The translations under genes were made by a program, and so were the position numbers. Under the pieces are notes generated by a model. The model made no database searches. It had not been told where the DNA came from and saw nothing but the letters and a program-made list of their open reading frames with translations. From Rhopalosiphum padi (taxonomy: Eukaryota; Arthropoda; Insecta; Hemiptera; Aphididae), in contig NC_083600.1 of the NCBI RefSeq assembly GCF_020882245.1, positions 16,306,001 through 16,370,000 on the forward strand: a stretch of 64,000 bases of DNA, given 5' to 3'. The stretch's first letter is position 1; every line of letters starts with the position of its first letter. Of this stretch, positions 11,801 through 25,050 are shown piece by piece.

Positions 11801-12850
11801 GTATGAATTTTTATAATTTTTGAATTTTTATAAGAACAATTTTTAAAGAATCTGGTATTAAATTATACAACTTTTTTTTATTTAGAAAACGCAATTACAT
11901 TTAAATAAATTTGAAATATCTATTAATATCTCAAAAAAGCCGAAATATTTTGAAAATGTTATTAGGTTTAAAACATTAAAAAAACAAAATATTGATAGTA
12001 CTTATAATATACTGTTTACATTAAAATCGTATACATGCTGCAATAAAAATAATAATTATTTTCATTTTATTAACGTGAACAGATTTGAATATTTTAATAC
12101 CCTCTTATAGTTACACAAAATAGTTTTCAATACGTACGACGAGAGAAGGAATATACTGCAAATCTTTGCAGTCAGTATCACGCAATGGATTAGATAGTTG
12201 AATAGTAGTTATGGTCAATAGAGGAGAAATGAAGAAGAAATAGTGATGATGGTAGAATATAATAATAATATTATACATATAAGTTATATGCATATTATTA
12301 TTAATATATGTTATATGATATAACAATAGAATACAATGTACGCGGGGACTCGGAAGAGGGAAAAATAATTAATATTATAAGAAATATGCGGAAGATGATC
12401 ATAGATGTTTGACATATTACTATGTGTAAATGAGTTTTGGATCATGATCATGAAGAATATTTAGTTTGAATGCCGCAAAGCAAATATACGTTTTCTATTG
12501 ATACGCTCTGACGTCGAATTATTATTATTAATAAATTATTATGCTTATCAATGTTTTTTTTTCCAAAATATACTGTAACCCACAAGAGAAGCCATAAAGA
12601 ACGCGAACAATCGTGCACTGCAACCGATATGATATTTCACATTAAAAGCCACTTGACATTTTGGCACACGGACGGCAGCGATAGATAAGATAAATTATAT
12701 ATTATTACATTCCAGTGCAGCAGTGGTGAATAATACATAATAATAATAATTATGATCATGAATTGTCCATCACAAAAACATTCATGGACTGTTAGTGTAG
12801 TTTTTATATTTTATTTACCCGCCTAGTGCCTGTACATGGATTTCATAAGA
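8897..12850. other. AT-rich non-coding stretch
   Basis: Very AT-rich with no recognisable gene. One weak start-plus-donor coincidence at 9138-9172 (minus) is treated as a finding only. Otherwise there are A/T runs, a few TAGGTACC words (for example near 9714 and 11321) and no repeat whose two ends I could identify. Confidence 0.4.
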
Positions 12851-13560
12851 CATCAGTGAATCACGTGAGTACGTTAAATAATTAAAATGTCTCGTATAGA
12901 TCTCGCGTATATATAGGTATAATGTCATGGGATATAAACGCGATTGATTTCTGTTTTACAACCATACCGTTTTCAATCCGATAGAGTATATGCGAACATA
13001 TCGAGTGGTTTAGCACTGCAATTTCGACCACCTGTACGATACCCCCAACATCACAAATCTATATGCAACGATTCGAAGAGTAAAAAATTCAGTCGGTCGA
13101 CGTGTCATTATTATTATTATATTATTATAATTGGCTGGTTGCATCTTGTGTATATACCACGAATAACTACACACAAACACACACACACACACATATACTC
13201 TTCGGATTTATTTGACACTGACACCGGTGTGAATTTCAAACGTCCAAGGAAAAGAAAATTCAAACGGACAGCTACTTTTTTAATAAAAAAAATTCGTCTG
13301 ATCCGGGACCCCGACGTGCCATATATTACCTATAGTCGGCAGAGATTCGTACTGCGAGAAGCAATCGCTCTCGTCGTCGCACGTCACTAGACTCAAGTAA
13401 AAAAGAAAAAACGTCTTCTTCACTAATCGTCAACGGTACCGTATATATCATACGGCTAGCACGGTGCATCGGACCTATACCGATATAAATTAGAGTAGGC
13501 ACCGCATTTAATATTTTTAATACAATATTGACTGGCGTTTTAAATGGACCAAAAATCATA
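12851..13560. other. CpG-richer patch, no gene assigned
   Basis: Base composition is less AT-rich than the flanks. A plus-strand frame is open from 12944 to 13390 without an ATG start, and it runs through a TTATTA tract and an (AC)n repeat, which argues against coding. This could be a regulatory element or an exon I cannot delimit; no splice pair supports the latter. Confidence 0.25.
13170..13193. repeat. (AC)n microsatellite
   Basis: ACACACAAAC followed by about eight AC units. Confidence 0.9.
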
Positions 13561-16500
13561 ATATCACCACTACCGCCGAATTATTATTCGAGATAATTAT
13601 TATTATATTTTTTACTTGTCTGTAATATAATAAAATAATCCCTCATCTACGGCCTGGTGTCAAAATTAACTCTTATACTGGCTATGCTTATCACAACTTG
13701 TTATGTTGTATATAATATAGATATATAGACAGTATAATTATCGTACTATTTATATTTATTAATTAAAATATAATTAATTATTTTTTTATATTTCGGTAAC
13801 TATGCGGCTATACACTTCATGAAGTTGTAAGACGTAAAACGTATAAAAAGTATTATTAGGTACCTACTATTTTATATTATAACTAGCGAAGAATTAATTT
13901 TTTTGATGAAAATGTGAATGATGTAGACTGTATCATTAATTAATTTATTATTAAATATTAGTTAGAATTTGACTAAAACGTGTTCTCTCTCAATTTCTAA
14001 AAATACTTTCTATACCGATTTTAAACTTACATCTGTACACGAATAAGCAAGAAGCAAACACATGTCACAAAATATTTCACTGGAAAACAGCGTGCTAGTA
14101 GCCTTTCTGTACTCTAATCCCCTAATCCAAAATCTCTCTATGCCAAAAATTCTTAGGAACCTTTCAAGACGACTTAACTGAAACTTGCGTTGTGATCTAT
14201 TAAACTAACACACACACACACAAATTAAAAAAAAGCCACTCTGATGTTGCTGTAGTGCTCTTCAGTAGGTATCGAATGGATTATTCGTCATTAAGCATAT
14301 ACTCGTATGTCACTGTAATGGATGTGTTATACTTTAAATTCAAAGATAAATCAGTGTATGCGATGATAAAAGAGTTTGAGCAAAGACTATAATATAACTT
14401 TTTGCAACCAATATTACCAAACAATAAAATTATGTGTGGTTTTTTTTTTCAGGGCTTAAATTTGAAAAAAATATATCGTTTCAGTTATTTCAACATTATG
14501 TTTTGAACGTTATAATTTATAAATTCATTATATTATATTATTATAATATACACTATACCTACAGCGTTATATACTTGTATTGTAGGTACTTAATATTATC
14601 AATTCCAAAAAAAAATATTGGAATAACGTTACCTATTAAATTGTTTACTGTACAAATACGGTTTTTTGTTTATCGTTAATCTTTAATTATTATGATTAAT
14701 GATATAATACATTTAATGGTATTCATTTTTTTTTTATTTTTTTTTTTGTTATTGATTTTGTTTATTATTTTTATTTTTTGTCGATATAATGTTAAAAATA
14801 ACGTTTTGAAGCCCTGGTTTTTTTGAGTGTGTTTTATTTGTTGATATTCTACATTTCTAATAACAGTTATTATTTATTTATATGTTATTCGTCAGATATA
14901 TGTATATAATAACAGGTTGAATAAAAATGTAAACAGTTTGTTCACAGACATTGACTATTCTACACTATCGCTTGTCGACGCAAAAACGTCGTTAATATAT
15001 TATGTTGTACGTTTGCCGCGAGTTAGATTTCTGCAGCCTTCTATTATAACGGACGGAAAACTCAAACACGCTCGCGGTGGCCGTCGGGGGCGGAGAGACG
15101 ACTTGGTACTATTTAAAAAGTAATCATTGTCGTATTAAGGGGAAAATGAAAATTGCACGCCATTAGTGAAAGGTGTGTACCTATGTGTATCGGATATACG
15201 CAGGCACTCGCTCACACGTTGCCATACACTATACGCATTACCGTTTATGTGTGTGTGTGTTATGAATTGATGATGTATGTCGGTAAATGATTTTTGGTTG
15301 ATTGAGTGCATCGACGACGTTAATTTCATTGTGTTTAATGCACACACGAGCAGTAAGTATATAATATTAGGTATGAGCGCATTTAATTCAATGGACATTT
15401 CGCCCTCCTCCGCTGCGCCAGAAAGCTAACGTGTCTTGTAACGTTTGTATTATATTATGAGCATATTTTGCAGTACGCGTATTATATACATGTGACTCCG
15501 TGCCTATAAACGCCCCCTTTCTCACGGGCTGTCAGTTTTCGCCGTATAATATAATAAATTGGACTTGGATCGTCGTAAAATGGTTAGCTACACGCGCAGA
15601 CTCGCATATTCATTCGTACCTACATACACTATTGGAGATTTGACGAAAATCCGCTTGATCTGCGCTCCTTTTCGATAGTTCGGTATGCACAAGGAACTAA
15701 AATTGGGTAAAAAAAAAAAAAAGAATCAAACAAATATTTATATATTGTTATTGTAACAGTGAAGAGGAACAAAATATGCCGATGTGTCGTTGCATTCGTC
15801 TAGTTCTTACTTTATAAACACACAATCGTAACTCAATACGTGGCTTATGCAAAGAAAACTTTACTATCAAACGCATATCGATCAACAGTCCGAAATACGC
15901 TATAAAGCGCACGTCATACAATCTCCAACGATCCACCACGTCTTAAGCCAACAATTGTAAAAAAAGTAAATATTTTTCATAGATTTAAGATATTAACTTG
16001 TATTTATCTTTAAGTAAAACTAAGCTATAACAACAACCGTCGACGTTGTTGCCTAACAAACATCATATATATATAAAAAAAAACTCAAAGTAATAATATA
16101 TACATAATACGTTCAAAACCAATCGTATTTAGATCTTATATTATTTTTAATATATAATACATTGGAATATTATACGTTATATTATTATGTACCCGTGTAC
16201 TGTGGCATAGTATGCGTGTTATACCGTTATCGGATAACCCCGCAGAAATATTAACACTCTTATTATTAAGCTCGTAAACAGTAAACACGATACTAAAAAC
16301 CAACAGATTGATTACAAATAATGAAATGTTTTAAATATTATGCACTGAAAAACAATCGTATTGTAATTAACGTCGGCCCAACAGACACGCCTCTATCGTT
16401 TACGAGCAGATATTTAACATTCAACACAGTACCTTTATAAGTAATAATAATACTACCAACGCGTTCTGTTAAATTTAGACACACATATAATATATTATAT

Positions 16501-18543
16501 TGTGTGTACGTGTACTATTACTTCGAGCCGAAATTTAATCGAAAGATAAACGGATTTCGTTTATATTATTATTATTATACAGCAGGATAATTATTTTAAC
16601 AAGATAGGTACACTCTTACTATATCGAAAATTGTTAACATTTTTACTATTTTTTAAATTTCCATTTTGAATAAATACGCATAGGTACATTTTTTAGTTTT
16701 GTATTTCTAGTAGGTACGCTAAAACTTCTATTTAACAAAATGTTCTGTTTAAAGAATTGTTTTTGAGAACCACGACCTTCATCGTTAATTATGCGTAAAT
16801 TTATCTCTGTATACTCTTTTTTATAGATTCTTTATCTGATGTTTTTATTTAACGAATAAACTAGGTATTTGATAACAAATCCGTTTTGTAAACGAAATCG
16901 AAATATTTTACGAAAAAAGTACAATTTATAAAATGATAAACAAACGAAACTCACTAATTATTTATCAATAATAAATTGAATAGATAAATATGATAAATAT
17001 ATTTATGTATTTGATGTTTATTTTTTAATCATTTTTAATTTTTTTTTTTTTTTTAATACAATATAGAATATAAAATATCTATGTAATTCTATTTAATGAA
17101 TTCCTCTATATTATGATTTTTTTTTTGTTCCCCATGTTGTATAGAAGTTTCACTGTAAATATTTTTCTGAAAATTTGTTTCAAAACGAATTTTGTACGAT
17201 TAGTTGTAATGTATAAGTATTTACGATTGAAATTAGAAGAGTAAGTAGTAATGGACAGGTGCGGTGAAAATATAGAAAAAATGTGAGCACTATAATATTC
17301 GTTAAAACGCGTTTATTTTAATGCGTAATTAAATTGCTACCAAAAAGAGCTCAAATTATTCCACAAACTTAACGCACATATCATATTGTAATGGACCAAT
17401 ATCTTGCTTTGTGTCTATTTCTCATTTTCTCCATTCTGCTTAATTAAAAATTATTTATATATAACTGCAATCGCGTTTGTATGACGATGATGTGAGTAAT
17501 AGTGAATAATATTTATGTTTTGAATCATATTATCGTCAACCTAAAATACTCAAGGGCAGTTAGCGAAATTTCAGAAATAGTCTGACTAATTAAGATATGA
17601 ACACTCGATAATATAAAATTATATTTTAGTAGGTGGCTTTTAGTATAAATAATTTACTATGGTAATTTATTGTGCAATTTTTAAAATAATTGCTCTACGT
17701 AATTTCAAATGAGAATTATACCTATTTATTACAATTCATTATCCGAAAGTCGGTTTAAAAGTCACATGAAAAATAATTTATTAATTAATGATTGTGGGTT
17801 TAAATTAGCGACATAATAATTGTAAGACATTTTTCAATTATAATTGACTAAATTGAAAAAAATACGAAATACGTTTTTTTATTTTCATAATGTAATAATG
17901 ATCACAATCAATTTAATTTTTAGACCGTTCATAACTTTTTTTTTAAATATAATGATTTAATTAAAATATGCATACACCAGGTAATTGGTGTATAATGTGG
18001 CTATTATTTTAAAATGAAAAATCGCCAACTGACCAGAAAAGAATTATTAATGATGTTTGCATTAAAAATATATGGAATATTCCAAATAGTCTAAAACTAA
18101 TGTTAGAATGGACCGAACCCTCCAAATTTTGGGATTACGAAGTGAGGATTTGTAACAGGCATGCTATGCTTGAAAACACCACGCACGTGTAATAATTTTA
18201 TAATAATTAATAATTCCTATACAGCAGAGTATAGATCATATTTACTTTCAGCTATTAACGTGTGGCAATAGAATAAATGGATACTTTTACATTTGAATAT
18301 TTCTTATGCTAAGATTTTACAGGACATTTTTTTAAACTGGATCTTTATTTATTTTTTGGATACCAGTTTAACTGTTATATCACTTGTATATGTCGATCAC
18401 ATGCGCAATGTATTTGATTTCACGTGACACACTAGATCCAGTAGAAGGGAGTTAAGGGTTAAATTATTTAAGATTTATTTTGAAATTTACCTTTTACGAA
18501 TATCATCAAACGCGTTACGACATTCCCTACTAAAATATATTTC
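13561..18543. other. AT-rich stretch with a CpG-richer patch at 15.0-15.6 kb
   Basis: No gene could be supported. The 15.0-15.6 kb patch is enriched in CpG and mixed sequence (for example CGCGGTGGCCGTCGGGGGCG near 15070) but shows no start-plus-donor combination. Poly-T runs occur at 14.7 and 17.0 kb. A strong acceptor-like TTTTTTTTTCAG near 14.45 kb is followed by frames that close quickly or become low-complexity. Confidence 0.35.
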
Positions 18544-19023
18544 GTGTTACTTAATACGTCTAGTATTAACCTCATCAATTATGTGGTACGTATCATATCA
18601 GTAAACTTGTGTGTAATCACTTATCAGTTAACAGTCGTTACTTCAAAATGTATCATAAATACTTTTTCACCGAAGTGTCTTGATAAGTCGAGAGATAATA
18701 ATATTATGTACACTGTAGCATTATATAAAAATTATAAATTTAAAAACTGTAGAAGAATATTAGTGAGAAATAATAACGTATCTCCGTGGTTTGGAAATCC
18801 TACTAATTCTAGTGTAGTGTCAACTTCGGTCCTGGACAACGAACACGGTCGGCTCCTAGACTGTTACTTTTCAGCGCTGCAGATAAGACGCAACTCAACG
18901 GTTATAATGTTATATTATGTACGGCACGGACTGGGATATAAACTGTACCAATCTGCATGTTATTATTATACAGTTACAAGCTCGCGGTATATAATAATAT
19001 ATTGTGCTCATACTTTAACATAA
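18544..19023 (+). other. Long stop-free frame, unknown
   Basis: The plus strand is open for about 160 codons in AT-rich DNA, where frames of this length are uncommon by chance. The first ATG is roughly a third of the way in; earlier start options are GTG/TTG, which animals rarely use. The middle of the translation has mixed, protein-like composition (for example WFGNPTNSSVVSTSVLDNEH), while its end is rich in Tyr and Ile. No domain, signal peptide or family is recognised and no convincing acceptor/donor pair brackets it. It could be an exon, a decayed element or chance. Confidence 0.18.
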
Positions 19024-19381
19024 CATTATAGCCTATGATTATAAACTATATTAACAATATTTAACTACTAAAGCCCCGCTACTCGCGTGTTTGCTTGTGA
19101 TCCCGCAATTCACTGAAATATATATATTATGATTATATTTGTAGACGATAATATCGTTGAAAACTCCTGGACACGCTACTGGATCGGTCTGATCGTGACG
19201 CAATACAGATTATCAGAACAGATTTGAATGCTCTCCAGTACTAGCCGACATCAACCGGAGATTAATTCACCACACTTTCGAATCCGAACAATTGGCACTT
19301 TTGAACTGTACTGTATTAATTTGTTTTCAGAATCCTCGTCGCATAATTATATGTATGTCAGAGATAAATAATGTCTGAATT

Positions 19382-19753
19382 CTAATGACGAACACACGGT
19401 AATAGACACCGTCTCCCGATCTCAATACGTATAATAATGTATATACTATTATTATTAACGTCCACCCGGGTGGCCCGGCCGAAACGCGTTTGTGTGTGTA
19501 CGCAGATTTTTATCGGACATAATACTGCTCCTTCCGAAGTGTTCGAAATACACGTATAGGCAACCCAGTCTCCACGTTCTACACTATAACGTCTAACAGT
19601 AATCGACATGATTTCACCCACACGGAATTCCATACTTGGCGATTTCAATAGCAGTAAAAACTCATTATCCCGAAAAGTACTATCGTTTATAAAAATATTT
19701 ATTTTTATGATATTTTCAATTATTTTCCTAAGCAGAATAATATTATGTTTTGA
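19382..19753 (-). other. Stop-free frame with a protein-like centre, possible exon
   Basis: The minus strand is open for 123 codons (stops at 19756-19754 and 19384-19382). The central part has balanced composition, including MEFRVGEIMSITVRRYSVER, then GDWVAYTCISNTSEGAV. The D-W-V-A-Y-T-C-I-S-N-T-S-E-G string loosely recalls the D-x-G-x-Y-x-C end of immunoglobulin-type domains, but the spacing of the small residue is off by one and no upstream cysteine/tryptophan pair is visible. The right edge has a fair acceptor-like TTATTCTGCTTAG just inside the frame; no good donor was found. Function unknown. Confidence 0.22.
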
Positions 19754-20281
19754 TCACTTTTACGTATACAATTTAATTTCAAGCTATTAATTCTATATTA
19801 TAATAAATTAATAAGTATTAAAATTACGGAGTCGCGAAATTGCGGAACCTATCTACCGGTTTCTGGTACAGTGTAGTATACGGGATAACCCTGTGCCACT
19901 CAGCTCCGCTCATCAGTTTTAAACATTTACAAATTATAACCAATTAACTATATATCAAGAATAATATTTGTGACTAAATTAAATTTTAACGAAACTAATT
20001 AATATTATCGAGTGAATTTAATGGACTATTAAAAAAAAAATCATTCGAAGCTTTATTTGTACATTATAACTAACATAAAAACTATTATTTTTCCGTCCAT
20101 TATACCATTCATACCTGACTAGAACGGAGTTTAAATTATTGATTTCATCTTTTCAGTTCCTAATAATAGGTACATACACTAATTTAAATTTAAAATTATA
20201 TTAAACATATTGTGATATTGCAATATATAAATAATAGTAATAGTATCATCGACGATAAAAACAGGTAAGATGTGAGAGTAG

Positions 20282-20307
20282 TTATTATTATTATTATTAT
20301 TATTATA
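20282..20307. repeat. (ATT)n microsatellite
   Basis: About eight TTA/ATT units followed by TAATATT. Confidence 0.9.
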
Positions 20308-20445
20308 ATATTACACTGCACGCGCGTGGTGTATTCAAATAGCCGCGACGCGTCTATTACAACACTCCGCACATCACCCGAACGATGCCAATCACTAAAT
20401 GGAAAATTTTTTTACTGAATTCTTTGAAACAGGTTTACTACTTAT

Positions 20446-20447
<2 letters not shown>

Positions 20448-20481
<34 letters not shown>
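20448..20481. repeat. (AC)n microsatellite
   Basis: About 16 perfect CA/AC units. Confidence 0.95.
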
Positions 20482-20483
<2 letters not shown>

Positions 20484-20554
20484 GCACAAGTCGTCGTTCG
20501 GCGTTGTTTCGATGCTGTTGACCGCATAATAATAGCCGAATTATACGCCGATTA

Positions 20555-20598
20555 ATGTATTAATATTTTAATTAATACATTTTTTTTTAAAAAAAAAA
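20555..20598. repeat. Palindrome joined to an oligo-T/oligo-A tract
   Basis: ATGTATTAAT is followed after six bases by its reverse complement ATTAATACAT, and immediately by about nine T then ten A. Both parts are self-complementary. It could be a short hairpin, a decayed repeat end or simply a rigid A-tract. Confidence 0.6.
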
Positions 20599-22525
20599 CG
20601 TGTATGCGCGCATAACGGGCTAAAAATAAAAATATAATTATTTGAAAACAAAACGTGTATCTCGTGCGTTTTTTTTTTTCGTTTGCCATCAATTAGGCAT
20701 AATTATTATATCCATAATATATTATTCAAAATATATTCATAGTTTTGACATGTTTAAATTCGGCCACAATCGTCAATTAACTAATTAGGTTTTATGCTCA
20801 CGTAAACCTGCGGGTAATTTTTTTTTTTTTTTAATATGAATAATATTGAAAGATTTTACATTGAGGATCTGATTTGGAAATCGGCTCCGATTAAAATTGT
20901 CCATCTAATGAGTTTTCCATTTCGGCTCATAAAAAAATGCCTAATGAATAATTAATCATTAACTCCTTAAGTACAGTACCTATTAATGTAAGTACAAAGC
21001 TGTTTTTGTAAACGTAATGTTATTTGGAACAAATAATTTAGTTGGTTGTTAGTTATAGAATAGTAAAAAAAAGTCTTACCAGATAGTTAAAGATCTTTAT
21101 TTATAATCAAATCACTAAATTTAGTTTGTTTTTGATACCTATAGTAATCACTTTTATAGTTTATATTCACGATGTTGATAAAAAAAAAAAATGTATTAAT
21201 TGGCTATGGGAACATGGGGAGTATATGGCGAAACGTAATGGTAAACTTAATTGCGATATATACAATATACATTATAATTTATAATCCATATAATAACATC
21301 TTAATTATTTTGTATTATTTTATTTGGTTTTAAGCAAACTAAACACACACACATACATATTATAATATTATTATTTATACATTTATAGGATTAAATACAT
21401 TTTAATGGAAATTTAAATTCTGATACCTACATACTATACATAGTATATTTATGAGGATGATAAATGACCTATATTTATGTATATTTTATAGTATTATAAG
21501 TTATTATGCATAATATAATGTAAAATTTATTTTTTATAATTCAACGAACTCAATATTAACCATAAATAAGTAATTACTAATTATTGTAATAAAATATGTA
21601 GTCCTATTTGCCATAGCATACTAAATAAGAATTATTTTATAGTTTCCATCTCCACATAATATAATGGTTATTGAAAAATCACAACTGGAACTTTGAAGTA
21701 AAATTAAGTGTTAATTATTTTTATTTTAACAAAAGTGCCCAATGCTAAAATATTATGTAAATTGAATTACTATACACCATTTGTTCAGGTAGTATTTTGT
21801 ATTAATGTAATTTTTTGTCAGAAAAAAAAAATAGTGTTGATTGAAAACCAGTGTAAATTTTTTGGTTGATATAACTTATTTTTTAAAGTCGATGTTTAAT
21901 TTATCACTTTCATTGTATAATGATTATTTTAATTTCAAGAGCTTGTGTCTGAAAACATTTGTATAATTTGTAATGTAAAAATGCAGTACGTGCAGTTTCT
22001 TAAGGTCTAAGATTTTTCATTTATTATTTTATTTTGTATTTTTACTCTCGAACTTCTAACCGCAATTGCTATTTTATCATTAATTATTTCACTGGTTAAA
22101 TATTAAATGATTATTTTCTTTTTCTTCAGCCAACCCAATATACCTTATGTTTGTTATTTTTTTTTCATATTTTTAGTACATGTTTCTATCTTTTTCCTTT
22201 TAATATACTTCATAAATAACATAATAAAATAGTATAAATTTTAAATGCTATTTATGGCGTACTTTTATGACTGTATAATAATACAATATTTACATTTCTA
22301 TTTTTTGTTATGAAATAAATGCTATAATATTTATAATATAATGTATTTTGTTAAGAACATCTGTAACAAAAATTGTTAAAACATAACAAAAGTTATAAAA
22401 TATTTTCTATCATAAAATATCTCTAGGGATCATTAAAATTCTACAATGTTTTTGACTCTGCCAAATCGTATCATTGGCATAGGTACATATTTTATTTTGA
22501 AATCCTTTTCAAATTTTATAAACTG

Positions 22526-22546
22526 TGATCACTGATCACTGATCAG
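22526..22546. repeat. Heptamer repeat TGATCAC
   Basis: Nearly three tandem copies of TGATCAC, each containing the palindrome TGATCA. Confidence 0.8.
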
Positions 22547-24235
22547 TATCATCGTATCAAATTATCATATGTGTTTTGAATGTTTTACATGATGTATTTG
22601 CATACATTGTCTTTTTTTATTGCATAAATAATAATATTACTCAGTTTTGATTTTTTCCTTTTAGTATATGAATATACATATCACAATGCATTGAGTTTAT
22701 AAAAAACATATTTAATATAGTATAATTTAAAAGGTGCTTTACTCCTTCGACCCAGCAATTTTTTTTTTTTAATAATATTACTAATAAAATACACCTACTA
22801 CATTATCTACTTTTTTTCGTAAATTATGTTGTGTAATCAAAACTAATTAAATTACAATTCCATTCAATCATAATAAAGGTTCTAAAACCCTTTATCTATT
22901 AGCACCCGGAAGTTTAAATAATTATTTTTAATAGTTTAAAAAAATGTATTTGTATAATTTTGTAAGATAAAAAAATAAAAATTAATAATTCATGCATTAA
23001 AAAAGTTTTTTTTTGCCCAACATTTACCAATGACACGAAAATACGAAAGACAGTAGTCCCTAAGCCACCTGCAAGATTAGAATAAAAGATTAATTTCGAT
23101 GATGAAGTAATGTCAATAAAAAATCCGCAGAATTACACGAAAATTCGTCCAATTTTTATATTGTAAAAAATCATCGAATAAACCGGTTAACTGGATTATT
23201 TTTCATAATACGCGTTTTCTTCACAGTGGTTTTTTGCGATCATATAGAAGGAAACAATAACTTATGAATTTGTGTAAAAATTAGAAAAAAACATGTAATA
23301 GTAAATAAGAACCAAAATTTAACTAATTAGAATGCACAACTTTACATTAAAATATTTTCAATAATACAAATAAATTCAATAGTTATAATAACCTGTGGTT
23401 ATAAATTATAGTAGTTATAAAATGGCATTATATTCAGTTAATATACGCATTCTTGTCGTGTCAAACAAAATATTTGAAATTTAAGCCATTATAATTTATA
23501 TTATCCACGGTTAGTAACCGTTCATCTCAACATTTTAACACTGAACTGTAGCATATATAAATATAGGACGGAATTAACTAAATAAATGTTAAAGGATATT
23601 GCACACTTTTATTGGCAGGATATTGGTGATTCTTTTTTATTAGTAAGCACTAATTTTCTCGAAAATAATTAATGTTTTTGAAAATATTTTTTTTTATTTT
23701 ATGAAATTTTAATTCGCTATAAAAACATTATTGAAAATAAATCTATTTATATTTTTTGTTTCATATTTTTAATTTCCTTTCCAAATCAGTATATTTTTCT
23801 TAAACTATCAGTACAAAATAAAGTAGGTAATATGTGGGTATATCGCTCTGCTGTACATTAGTATAGGTGTCGAATTGAGCTCGTTATTGAGGAAATCACT
23901 ACAATAGTACAATGGATTTTGTTAAATTTGAATTCAATGATAATCTATATTGTATATTATGATGAAAATGGATTCTAAACGAAGACTGTCTAAATTTTGG
24001 TCATATTATATGGTCTCAAAACAATTATTTTAATAATATTTGATTTGCGTAAAAATACCTGTTTTTTTTAAATTGTATGTTTTTCTTGGTTGTAAAAATA
24101 AGTACTGAGAATTTTCGATTTCGACCTCTCTAATGTATAAAACTATAAACTGGATTTCATCCAAAACCACCCTCGTCCCTCATAGTGAAAATTTAAGCTA
24201 CTCGACTACTCATTGTGTACAGTGTACACGGACGT

Positions 24236-24261
24236 CACACACACACACACACACACACACA
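24236..24261. repeat. (AC)n microsatellite
   Basis: About 12 perfect CA units. Confidence 0.95.
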
Positions 24262-24450
24262 TGACACATATCGTTGTAAAATAATCGATCCCCTCAGAAT
24301 CTATAAATAAAACGCCTAATACAATACCTCGACAATGTTCTCTTCAAATTTGATAACAGATATCTGATTATTTCGATTTTAATTAATAGTATTTCGTTGT
24401 TTTAGATGGACTAACACGGTATACCGTTTACACGCATAATGCTATTCCCG

Positions 24451-25050
24451 AAGAAAAACAATCAAGTGAACTAGCGCACACTACACACCTTCAAATCCGG
24501 TGGATTGTACGTACGTATATATAAATATAGTATACATCGTGATAATATACCTTCAATCCGTAGCATATGCACCGCGTCGCCATTGCTGACAAAAGCGCAC
24601 GCGCCATAATTATTGCTCTCGTGCCGCCGCGGCCGTAACATCGACATTAAAATGTAATTATCGTTTGTAAACACATTCGTCCAGGACTAAATACGTTATT
24701 CCGATCTGGCCGTACACAGCACACGACGAGAAGACGCCGCTCGCAGTGCACAATGTATAGTCGTAATATTATGTCGAACAAACCGTTCTATAATATTATA
24801 ATGTCTGTGCTTAATCGTTTTTTTTACCGCGTCCTTCGTCGTCGTACACGAACAATTTATTTATTTATTTTTTAATCTCTCTGTCGACAGATATCGATTG
24901 TTTTTCATTCAACAGTCCGGGCCAGAAGCGTCTTGCGCTACGACAGAGACGATAATATTCTATATTGATCATCTTTAATCTGCTACGAAGGCTCTAATGC
25001 TGCTCTCGTGCTAGACGTGGCTATCCACTGCAAAAAAGCGCAGTTGCGTA
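24451..25050. other. CpG-richer patch with one protein-like minus-strand frame
   Basis: The patch is clearly less AT-rich than its flanks and rich in CpG. On the minus strand a frame is open from after a TAG upstream of 24674 to 24471. From the ATG at 24647 it reads MSMLRPRRHESNNYGACAFV and continues SNGDAVHMLRIEG before running into low-complexity codons. A weak donor (GAAG/GTATAT) follows that last residue. No family is recognised and the acceptor side is poor. More likely a regulatory or first-exon patch than a proven gene. Confidence 0.2.

Larger units (their letters stand above)
19758..24450. other. AT-rich intergenic or intronic stretch
   Basis: No gene was supported. It contains microsatellites (listed separately), the palindrome/oligo-T-A structure at 20555-20598, a seven-base repeat at 22526-22546 and many homopolymer runs. 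A donor-like CAG/GTAAGA at 20265 is preceded by sequence with stops in all frames. Confidence 0.4.

Noticed and set aside
12944..13390. 148-codon plus-strand open frame
   Set aside because: It has no ATG start and reads through a TTATTA tract and an (AC)n repeat; no splice sites support it.
14440..14460. T-run acceptor TTTTTTTTTCAG
   Set aside because: The following sequence has no protein-like frame and no donor.
20151..20270. Possible exon between a TTTTCAG acceptor and the CAG/GTAAGA donor at 20265
   Set aside because: All three frames contain stops in the interval.
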